Below, one piece after another: positions 15,649-23,014 of a DNA stretch of 64,000 nucleotides (positions within the stretch are counted from its first letter, which is position 1; every line of letters begins with the position of its first letter). A program made the translations under genes and the position numbers. The notes under the pieces were generated by a model that ran no database searches, had not been told where the DNA came from, and was given only the letters and a program-made list of their open reading frames with translations. The DNA is taken from positions 62,001 through 126,000 of the forward strand of contig NZ_JAFFSX010000010.1 of the NCBI RefSeq assembly GCF_017948485.1, written 5' to 3'. Source of the stretch: Streptomyces sp. GESEQ-35 (lineage in GTDB: Bacteria > Actinomycetota > Actinomycetes > Streptomycetales > Streptomycetaceae).

Positions 15649-16284
15649 ATGCCACGCAGAGTAATCGTGGGGATGACGGGGGCGACCGGCGCCGTGTTCG
15701 GTATCGAGTTGCTTCGAAGGCTGCGGGAGCAGTCGGATGTGGAGACCCATCTGGTGCTGTCCCCGTGGGCCAGGACGACCGTGCGCCTCGAAACCGGATT
15801 GTCGGCGCACGAGGTCACCGAGCTCGCGGATGCGACGCACGCCTGGAACGACCAGGGCGCGCCCATCTCGTCGGGGTCGTTCCGGGTGGACGGAATGGTC
15901 GTCGTGCCCTGCAGCATGAAGACGCTCGCGGGGATTCGCACCGGCTATGCCGAGGGGCTCATTCCCCGTGCGGCCGATGTGACGCTGAAAGAGGGGCGCC
16001 GGCTGGTGCTCGTACCGCGGGAGACCCCGCTCAGCGAGATCCACCTGGAGAACATGCTGGCGCTCTCGCGCATGGGGGCGAGGATCGTCCCGCCGATGCC
16101 GGCCTTCTACAACCGTCCCGAGACGATCGGCGACCTGGTCAGCCATCTCGTCGTCCGGGTCCTGGACCAGTTGGACATCCATGTGCCGTCGGCGCAGCGA
16201 TGGAACGGCATGCCCCACTCTCCCGCACTGAAAGGAACCAGAACCGATGTCCGAGATCACCGACCTCCGGGCCTACCTCTCTGA
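15649..16284 (+). CDS. UbiX-family flavin prenyltransferase
   Basis: 211 residues, of which the first ~187 form the flavoprotein fold: GMTGATGAVFGIELLRRL at the N-terminus binds FMN, VVVPCSMKTLAGIRTGYAEG follows, and LVLVPRETPLSEIHLENMLA carries the residues that position dimethylallyl phosphate. UbiX-type enzymes prenylate FMN to prFMN, the cofactor of UbiD decarboxylases. The gene is followed by, and overlaps by 38 nt, a UbiD-family gene. The last ~20 residues (GMPHSPALKGTRTDVRDH...) are non-conserved and simply read through the ubiD ribosome site. ATG at 15649 with GGAAGG about 12 nt upstream. Confidence 0.9.
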   Translation: MPRRVIVGMTGATGAVFGIELLRRLREQSDVETHLVLSPWARTTVRLETGLSAHEVTELADATHAWNDQGAPISSGSFRVDGMVVVPCSMKTLAGIRTGYAEGLIPRAADVTLKEGRRLVLVPRETPLSEIHLENMLALSRMGARIVPPMPAFYNRPETIGDLVSHLVVRVLDQLDIHVPSAQRWNGMPHSPALKGTRTDVRDHRPPGLPL

Positions 16285-17728
16285 ACTCGAAGCGCTTGGG
16301 GACATCGAACGCATTTCCCGCGAGGTGGACCCGAAGCTGGAAGCGGCCGCGGTCACCCGGCTGTCCACCGAGAGGCGCCGGCCCGCCCCGTTCTTCGAGA
16401 ACATCGGCGGAGTCGCCGAGGGATTCCGCATGATCGGCGCCCCGGGTGCCCTGTCCAGCAGTCCGGGGCATCCGCTGGCGCGCATCTCGCTTTCCCTCGG
16501 CCTGCCACACACCACGACCGCCGCCGAGTTGGTCGCGCATCTCGCCCAGGCGGGTACCAAGCCTCCGCTCCCGCCGCGGCGCGTGGACGCCGCCTCCGCG
16601 CCCTGCAAGCAGAACATCCTGCTGGGTGAAGACGCGAGTCTGGACCGCTTCCCTATTCCGTTCGTTCATCAGGACGATGGGGGGCCGTACGTCAACACCT
16701 GGGGCGTCATCGCCGCGCGCACCCCGGACGGCCGGTGGACGAACTGGTCGATCTCCCGGGTCATGATGATCGACGGTCGGCACATGACCGGGCTGGTGCT
16801 GCCGAGTCAGCACATCGGCATGGTCTGGCAGGAGTGGGAGGCCATCGGCGAGCCGATGCCTTACGCCATGGTCCAGGGCGGCGACCCGGGCATCGCGGTC
16901 GTCGGCGGTATGACTCTTCCGGCCGGCGTGGACGAGGTCGCCTACCTCGGAGCGCTGCTGGGCAAGCCGGTCGACGTGGTGCCGTGCGAGACCAACGACC
17001 TTGTGGTGCCCGCCAGTGCCGAGGTGATCATCGAGGGGCATCTGTCCGCCAGCCGGGACGCGGTGGAGGGCCCGTTCGCGGAGTTCCACGGCTGGGCGCT
17101 GCCCGAGACCTCGCCGCAGCCGCTGTTCAGCATCGACGCGATCACCTACCGGGACGACCCGATCTGGCCGCTGGCCGCCGCCGGACGCCCTGTCGACGAC
17201 TCACATGTCGCACCGGCCGCGGGAATCTCCGCGGAAGTCGTCACCATCCTGCGCGAGGCGGGACTGCCGGTCACCACGGCCTGGCTGCCGCTCGGCGCCG
17301 CCTGCTTCTGGACCGTGATCACCGTGCCGCAGAACTGGCGCGAGGCGTTGCCAGGGATGGACACCGCACGGTTCGTGCACCGCATCGGCGAGGTGCTCAA
17401 CGGCAATCGGGTCGGGCGCCTCTCCCCGGTCGTCTACGTGCTGGACGACGACGTGGACCCGTCGAACGACTCGGACCTGCTGTGGGCTCTGGGCACCCGG
17501 GTACATCCCTACCTCCGCCAGGAGCAGTGGTACGGGCCGATCATGCCCTGGTATCCGTGCTTCCTGGAGGAGGAACTGCACCGCGGCTGGGGAGCCGTCG
17601 TCGTGCATGACGCTCTGCTCCCGGCGGTGGGCAGCGGACGCGTTCCGCAGGCCAGCTTCGACGGCGTGTTCCCCGCCGATCTGCGGGCCAGGGTCCTGGC
17701 CGACGAAGCCGTCGCACCGAACGCGTAA
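16247..17728 (+). CDS. UbiD-family prFMN-dependent decarboxylase
   Basis: A 493-aa non-oxidative (de)carboxylase of aryl, vinyl or heteroaryl acids. Landmarks are WTNWSISRVMMIDGRHMTG, the QHIGMVWQEWEAIGEPMPYA stretch, and the GPFAEFHGW segment that carries acidic residues of the E-R-E active-site network. The adjoining UbiX-like gene supplies prFMN. The length fits the family (about 480-500). The start at 16247 has AAAGGAACC upstream, within the end of the ubiX-like gene, implying coupled translation. The locus lies beside mdlC and a hydroxy acid oxidase, so an aromatic acid is a reasonable substrate guess. The exact one cannot be read from sequence. It ends 14 bp before the convergent LAL stop. 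Confidence 0.9.
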   Translation: MSEITDLRAYLSELEALGDIERISREVDPKLEAAAVTRLSTERRRPAPFFENIGGVAEGFRMIGAPGALSSSPGHPLARISLSLGLPHTTTAAELVAHLAQAGTKPPLPPRRVDAASAPCKQNILLGEDASLDRFPIPFVHQDDGGPYVNTWGVIAARTPDGRWTNWSISRVMMIDGRHMTGLVLPSQHIGMVWQEWEAIGEPMPYAMVQGGDPGIAVVGGMTLPAGVDEVAYLGALLGKPVDVVPCETNDLVVPASAEVIIEGHLSASRDAVEGPFAEFHGWALPETSPQPLFSIDAITYRDDPIWPLAAAGRPVDDSHVAPAAGISAEVVTILREAGLPVTTAWLPLGAACFWTVITVPQNWREALPGMDTARFVHRIGEVLNGNRVGRLSPVVYVLDDDVDPSNDSDLLWALGTRVHPYLRQEQWYGPIMPWYPCFLEEELHRGWGAVVVHDALLPAVGSGRVPQASFDGVFPADLRARVLADEAVAPNA

Positions 17729-17742
17729 GCGTGGGCGTGCGG

Positions 17743-20601
17743 CTACTGCTGAAGGTCCCCGCCTGGGTCGGCTTCGGGGTACTGGGCTTCCAGCGCAGCG
17801 CGGAGTGCGGCGCGGGAGGTGATACCGAGTTTGGGGAAGAGCCGGTGCAGGTGGGAACCGACCGTGCGGTGGGACAGGAACAGGCGCGCGCCGATCTCCT
17901 TGTTGGTGAGTCCGGTGGCGGCCAGCTCGGCGATCTGCCGTTCCTGGGTCGTCAGCACCGGCGGCGCCGTGTCCGACCGTGCAGCGATGGTCAGGCCGGT
18001 GGCGCGCAGTTCGTTGCCGGCCCGCTGCACCATCGCTCGCGCGCCGATCCGGTCGAAGGTCTCCATAGCGGCGCGGAGTTGGATGCGGGCGCCGGAGGTG
18101 TCACGGGTACGGCGCAGCCACTGTCCGTAGGAGAACTGGATGCGTGCCTGTTCCCAGGGATACCGGGCGGCTTCGGGAAGGGCCAGAGCTGCCTCGAACA
18201 GGGCGCCGGCCTCGTCGTCGTCCGCGGCCACAGCTGCGGCTGCGGCCGTGATCAGCGCGATGCGCGAGCCGATGCGGGGGAGGCCGGCCTTCTGGGCGGC
18301 GGCGACGTGTGCGCGGGCCTCTTCGCGGCGGCCGGTGCGCATCGCCGCCTCGACCAGGTCCAGCACCACCCACCGGTTCGGGATGCCGGCGCTCGGGGCA
18401 CTGGGCGGATCGATCTGCGCCACCTGGGCGTGGGCTTCCTCGAAGTCGCCCTGGCCCATGGCCGCGAGATGCCGGGCAGAGCGGGCGTACGCCATGGTGG
18501 CGCTCATGCCGCGCGGCGCCGCCCAGGTGGTGGTCTCCTTGCTGCGCTCCCGGGCCAGTTCCACGTCACCGCGCAGCGCGGCACCCGATGCCAGCACGGC
18601 CCGGATCTGACGCTCCCAGAACGAGTAGCCGTAGCCGGTCGCCAGCTCCAGCCCCTGGAGCGCGAGGTTCTCGGCCTCGTCCCACTGCCCGTGCACATAC
18701 GAGTCCTGGCAGAGCAGCATCAGCCCGGGGACCACCATGGCGATCGCGCCGCCGTCCCGCTCCCGCTCGATCATGCTCCGGACCGCGTACCGGTAGTCGG
18801 ACAGGGTGTCCATCGCGACCGCCGCGAAGGCCAGCGGAATCACCTCCCAGGGCTCGGCGGCCGCCGGGAGAGCCGCGAATGCGCGGACCAAGCCTTCTCG
18901 GATGGAGTCCGAGGCCCGGGTGGGGTCGACATACGCGTCGTAGCACAGCTGGAAGGAGGCAACCTGCTCGGGCTCGAACCGGGCCATGGCCTTCCTGAGC
19001 AGTTCCCACGGTTCCGGCCGCAGGGTGTAGAGGCTGACAAGCAGCAGCGCGTAGAGGATGCCGTACTGGTCCCAGGAGTCCGGCCCTGCGGTCTCACTGG
19101 AATCGAGCGCCCGGGTCAGCAGCCCGTACGCGGCGGCTACGTCACCCTCGTTGTTCGTGAGCAGGTGGGCGGTGGCGGTGAAGACCAGCGCGGTCGGGGC
19201 ATCCGGGGTCTGCCCGGCATCCGCCAGCAATGAGGTGACCTGGTCGAGTCGACCGGCCATGGTGGCGAGGTGGGCGGCCTCGACCAGGCGCCGGGACCGG
19301 TCTCCCGGATGCGGGCTGAGCTCACCCGCGCGCACCAGGGTGGCCACCGCGATCGACGCACGGCCACGCTGACGCGCCAGCAGGGCCGCCTTGTCGAGTG
19401 CCCGGGCCACCGCCTCGTCTGGTCCCGTGCTCGCCTCGGCCAGATGCCACGCCTGCCGCTCGGGGTCGAAAGCCAAAGCCTCGGCGAGGGCCCGGTGCAC
19501 GGCCCGGCGCTCGCCGGGGAGGGCCAGGTACACGACCGCCGAGCGGGTCAGCGGATGGGCGAACGCCACCTGGCCGGAGGCGGCGTCGGCATGGACCATC
19601 CGTGCCCGCTGCGCCGGGGCCAGGTCGTCCAGGTCTATGGCGCCCTGGGTGGCGGTCCTTATGGTGTCCAGGTTGTCGTCAGCCGCCAGTGCAGCCAGGA
19701 GGAGCGCCTTCCGTGTCGTGGTGGGCAGCTGTTCGATCATGGGGGCGAAAGTTTCCAGCAGCCTCCCAGAGAGGGGCAGCACACTCGGCAGCGGCTGCCC
19801 ACCGGAGCGCTGCCGGTCGTTGAGTGCCTCGGGCAGTTCCTGGAGGGCCAGAGGGTTGCCCGCGGCCTGGGCCAACAGCCGCCGCCGGACCGTCGGAGCC
19901 AGCGCGGGCCACCGGTCCTGCAGGAGCTCTGCCGCCGACTGGTCGTCCAGGGGCTGCACCGTCCGTTCCGGCAGCCGCACTTCGTGGAGGAGTCCCTCCA
20001 GCCCGGTGCGGGCGGCGGCGAGTAGCACCACGGGGGCGTGGGACAGCCGACGCGTGGCGAACCCCAGCACCGTGGCGCTGGCCGGATCGATCCTCGGCGC
20101 GTCGTCGGCCACCAGCAGCAGCGGGGATTCGGCGGCGGCCGCGCCGAGCAGGGCGAGTACGGCCGTCCCCGCCGTCAGGGGGTCCGGCAGAGCTCCCGGC
20201 GTCAGATCGAAGAGCTGGCGGAGGATGTCGCGCTGCGGGCCGGGAAGCTGATCGGCGTCCGTGCGCAGCGGGTAGAGCAGCTGGTGGACCATCGCGAAAC
20301 TGATCCCGGCCTCGAACTCCATGCCGCAGGCGCGCAGCACGCGCATGCCGACGGCCCTGGCCCGGTCTGCGGCGACGTCCAGCAGCGCTGTCTTCCCCAC
20401 GCCCGGGTCACCGCGCAGCAGCAGACCGCGGCCGAGCGGGCCGTACTGCGTGCGGTCCTGCCCGGCGAGCAGCGAGTCGATCAGCTCCAGCTCGCCCGCG
20501 CGCCCCACGAGGTCTCCGGGGCCGCAATCAGCGGGCTGCGCGGGATGCCGCCGACTGTCGGAAGTCGCCACAATGGCGAGGATAGGTTTCGCTGACGCCA
20601 C
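17743..20601 (-). CDS. LAL-type LuxR regulator with ATPase domain
   Basis: A 952-aa large ATP-binding regulator. Walker A GDPGVGKT is at residues 64-71 and Walker B LLLVADDA at 161-168. A long helical TPR-like middle follows. The C-terminal LuxR HTH reads LTTQERQIAELAATGLTNKE, then FLSHRTVGSHLHRLFPKLGI. LALs are signal-integrating activators (MalT-like) found in antibiotic and catabolic clusters. It is convergent with the ubiD-like gene and is the only complete LAL here. The three shorter LuxR proteins at 0.8-4.9 kb match only its C-terminal third. The start is uncertain: GTG at 20601 or GTG near 20565, neither with a good ribosome site. Confidence 0.85.
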   Translation of the reverse strand: MASAKPILAIVATSDSRRHPAQPADCGPGDLVGRAGELELIDSLLAGQDRTQYGPLGRGLLLRGDPGVGKTALLDVAADRARAVGMRVLRACGMEFEAGISFAMVHQLLYPLRTDADQLPGPQRDILRQLFDLTPGALPDPLTAGTAVLALLGAAAAESPLLLVADDAPRIDPASATVLGFATRRLSHAPVVLLAAARTGLEGLLHEVRLPERTVQPLDDQSAAELLQDRWPALAPTVRRRLLAQAAGNPLALQELPEALNDRQRSGGQPLPSVLPLSGRLLETFAPMIEQLPTTTRKALLLAALAADDNLDTIRTATQGAIDLDDLAPAQRARMVHADAASGQVAFAHPLTRSAVVYLALPGERRAVHRALAEALAFDPERQAWHLAEASTGPDEAVARALDKAALLARQRGRASIAVATLVRAGELSPHPGDRSRRLVEAAHLATMAGRLDQVTSLLADAGQTPDAPTALVFTATAHLLTNNEGDVAAAYGLLTRALDSSETAGPDSWDQYGILYALLLVSLYTLRPEPWELLRKAMARFEPEQVASFQLCYDAYVDPTRASDSIREGLVRAFAALPAAAEPWEVIPLAFAAVAMDTLSDYRYAVRSMIERERDGGAIAMVVPGLMLLCQDSYVHGQWDEAENLALQGLELATGYGYSFWERQIRAVLASGAALRGDVELARERSKETTTWAAPRGMSATMAYARSARHLAAMGQGDFEEAHAQVAQIDPPSAPSAGIPNRWVVLDLVEAAMRTGRREEARAHVAAAQKAGLPRIGSRIALITAAAAAVAADDDEAGALFEAALALPEAARYPWEQARIQFSYGQWLRRTRDTSGARIQLRAAMETFDRIGARAMVQRAGNELRATGLTIAARSDTAPPVLTTQERQIAELAATGLTNKEIGARLFLSHRTVGSHLHRLFPKLGITSRAALRAALEAQYPEADPGGDLQQ

Positions 20602-21108
20602 GGCACAACGCGAACCGCGGGCGTGCCACCCAAGTTATGGGCCTTGGGTGCTGAACAGTCTGTCGATGCTGGTCAAGCCGATGGTCGGTATGGGTCGGGG
20701 ATGGGAACCGATCCGAGTCGGTTCGAGGCTCAGTTCGTCAGCAAGACGGAGGGACCCGACGGAACATCGTGCACCCGGCCGTCTGCTTCACCGTGCTGCC
20801 AGGTGCCGTGGAACGCGCGGTCTCTGCCGGCATCGTCGGAGTCCGCGAACGCCTGCACCGACTGTCCCCACACCGCCGCGCACAGGTCCCGAAGCGCCCG
20901 CCACCCCAGCGTATGCAGGGCGAATTGAGGAGAGCCGGGCGCGACCGCTTGAGGGTGTGCACGTGTCGTTTGCGCTGCCCACCCACAGCCGGCGTGGGGT
21001 GAAACCGATGACGTCGGCGACACCCCCAAAGGGGCCTCGTCGTGTCACCACAGCTCGCCCAGCAACACCACCCTCGTGCGCAGGAACGAGCCCTGGGCAG
21101 ACGCCCGA
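20602..21108. other. Intergenic stretch without a supported gene
   Basis: There are 507 bases between the LAL start and the DUF2637-like stop. Minus-strand frames are open (for example about 20730-21029, from TTG), and one contains a protein-like stretch (LGWRALRDLCAAVWGQSVQA). None has a ribosome site or a family I recognise. If the neighbour is an element remnant, this could be another decayed part of it. Confidence 0.35.
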
Positions 21109-21894
21109 TCAGCCGCGCCGCGCCTCCGCCTCGATCGCCGCATGATCGGTGGTGGTCGAGCGCACCATGGCGACGAGCATCCGGGACCTGGCCGCACCCA
21201 CCCGCAGTCGCCTGCGCAAGGTCTCCGCTGAGATCGGCCGCTGATACGTCTCCCAGTGCCGTGCATCTTCCTCACGGGCACGCTGCAGGAGGTCGTCCTC
21301 GTCCGACCGCAGTCCTACCTGCTGGTCACCGGAACCGGAAGCCACGTCGGGCGAGTCAGCGACGCGTTCGTTGCTGTCTTTGGCCATCCGCCCCGCGTCC
21401 TCCACGGGATGTTGCGGGGCTTCCGGTATCGCGGATGCTGTCCGTCCGCCTTCGACACTGCTGATGGCTTGCAGGAGACCTGGTCCGACCTCGGCCCAGC
21501 CGATCAGCAGCAGTGGTCCGACCGCGTCAAAGGCCGCCTTGCCGGTCTGGCCGGCGAGCAGCGGATCGGTCACGTTCAGTGCCAAGGTCATCACGCTGGA
21601 GAAAACCAGCAGCCGACGCGCAGGGCGGAGTTGCTCGGGACCTGCGCCGTGCAGGGCGAGGTAGCGGATGCCCAGCAGGAGCCCCAGCACCGACAGATCC
21701 ACCGCCGGAGCCACCAGGGGCGCCACCCACGGCGGCACGCCCAACCTCAATGCCAGGGTCCACACGTTCCCGAAGCCGAACAAGAAGGTCAGCCCCACCA
21801 CTGACGCCATGATCATGGTGACAAGGCGAAGAGTGATCTCCCGTTCGAAGGAGGCGCCCGGACGCGTGCTCGTGGGCGTTGGCTGCCTGGCCAT
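21109..21894 (-). CDS. DUF2637-like membrane protein, mobile-element type
   Basis: 261 aa. The N-terminal half has three to four hydrophobic helices (LVTMIMASVVGLTFLFGFGN; VAPLVAPAVDLSVLGLLLGI; RRLLVFSSVMTLALNVTDPL; AVGPLLLIGWAEVGPGLL). The pattern, including APAVDLSVLGL, resembles DUF2637 proteins of actinomycete plasmids and integrative elements. The C-terminal half is hydrophilic and ends in a small HTH-like segment (RPISAETLRRRLRVGAARSR). No integrase, replicase or transfer ATPase lies nearby, so it is isolated. The start is the Met at 21894. Assignment to DUF2637 is by pattern only. Confidence 0.5.
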   Translation of the reverse strand: MARQPTPTSTRPGASFEREITLRLVTMIMASVVGLTFLFGFGNVWTLALRLGVPPWVAPLVAPAVDLSVLGLLLGIRYLALHGAGPEQLRPARRLLVFSSVMTLALNVTDPLLAGQTGKAAFDAVGPLLLIGWAEVGPGLLQAISSVEGGRTASAIPEAPQHPVEDAGRMAKDSNERVADSPDVASGSGDQQVGLRSDEDDLLQRAREEDARHWETYQRPISAETLRRRLRVGAARSRMLVAMVRSTTTDHAAIEAEARRG

Positions 21895-22198
21895 CTACCC
21901 CACCACCAGCCGCGTGTGCTGCGACAGGGTGTGGGCGTAGTGGTCGCGTCGGTCCCCGGACATGCGGAATCACCCCACCAGTCCCGTTTCGCGGGCAGGG
22001 AAACCGGCACCCGCCTCCGGCTCCCGGCCGAGCGCGGGTGCTCTGTCGTTTCAGCGGCTTTCTGGGCTCCTTCTCGAGCCCTGCGCGGTGCCCTCGGGTT
22101 ATCCCCACCCCGGATCCGCCAGCAGCCGCCATGGTCCGCGATGACCGTGATCCGTAGCTTCGAGTCATCGGCTCGAAAAGATCGCGAGAGGACGGACC
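21895..22198. promoter_or_regulatory. Divergent intergenic region, DUF2637-like / ABC exporter
   Basis: These 304 bases contain no supported gene. GAGAGGACGG just before 22199 is the ribosome site of the ABC ATPase gene. I see no convincing operator, although CCCGTTTCGCGGGCAGGGAAAC near 21987 has short inverted parts. Confidence 0.35.
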
Positions 22199-23014
22199 AT
22201 GAGGCTGCGCAGCGGTAAGCGGCAGAAGACGGACGACCGGCCGGAGGCGCAGGGCACCCCCGGTCTCGCCGTCGAACTGCGCGGCGTCCGGCGGCAGTAC
22301 GGCCGCGGCGCCGGTGCCGTGCACGCGCTCGCGGGCATCGATCTCGCCCTGCCGCGCGGCACGTTCACCGCCGTCATGGGCCCTTCCGGCTCCGGCAAGT
22401 CGACCTTCCTGCAGTGCGCCGCCGGCCTCGACCGGCCGTCGGCCGGCTCCGTGCGCCTCGGCGGTACGGAGATCACCCGCATGCGTGAGAACCAGCTCAC
22501 CGAGTTGCGCCGCAGCCGCCTCGGCTTCGTCTTCCAGGCCTTCAACCTCCTGCCGTCCCTGACCGTCGAGCAGAACGTGCTGCTCCCCATGCGCCTCGCA
22601 GGGCGGCGCCAGGACCGCCGACGGGCCCAGGCGGTGCTCGCGCAGGTCGGCCTCGCCGACAAGGCGAAGCGCCGGCCGGGCGAGCTCTCCGGCGGCCAGC
22701 AGCAGCGCGTCGCCATCGCCCGCGCCCTGGTCACCAGCCCGGACGTGGTGTTCGCCGACGAGCCGACCGGCGCCCTCGACACCGGCACCGCCGCCGAGGT
22801 CCTCGGCCTGCTCCGGCACGCGGTGGACGCCCTCGGGGCCACCGTCGTCATGGTCACCCACGACCCGGCCGCGGCCGCCTGGGCCGACCGCGTGCTGTTC
22901 CTCGCGGACGGCGTCTTCGCCGGCGGCCTCGACCGCGGCTCGGCGGACCAGATCGCGGCGCACATGACCGCCCTCACCTCCCGTACCGGCGCGATGGTGG
23001 GGGTGGCGGCGTGA
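22199..23014 (+). CDS. ABC transporter ATP-binding protein (MacB/LolD type)
   Basis: A 271-aa ATPase with Walker A GPSGSGKS (residues 61-68), signature LSGGQQQR, Walker B VVFADEPTGALD and a switch His in VMVTHD. The FVFQAFNLLPSLTVEQNVLL stretch is characteristic of the MacB/LolD/FtsE group, which works with FtsX-type permeases and not with substrate-binding proteins. GAGAGG lies before the ATG. The stop overlaps the next gene by 4 nt, and that gene encodes the matching permease. Such pairs export peptides, lipids or antibiotics, or sense envelope stress. No dedicated regulator adjoins. Confidence 0.93.
   Translation: MRLRSGKRQKTDDRPEAQGTPGLAVELRGVRRQYGRGAGAVHALAGIDLALPRGTFTAVMGPSGSGKSTFLQCAAGLDRPSAGSVRLGGTEITRMRENQLTELRRSRLGFVFQAFNLLPSLTVEQNVLLPMRLAGRRQDRRRAQAVLAQVGLADKAKRRPGELSGGQQQRVAIARALVTSPDVVFADEPTGALDTGTAAEVLGLLRHAVDALGATVVMVTHDPAAAAWADRVLFLADGVFAGGLDRGSADQIAAHMTALTSRTGAMVGVAA

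Noticed and set aside
20730..21029. Possible minus-strand gene of 99 codons
   Set aside because: TTG start without a ribosome site, no recognised family, and competing frames on both strands.
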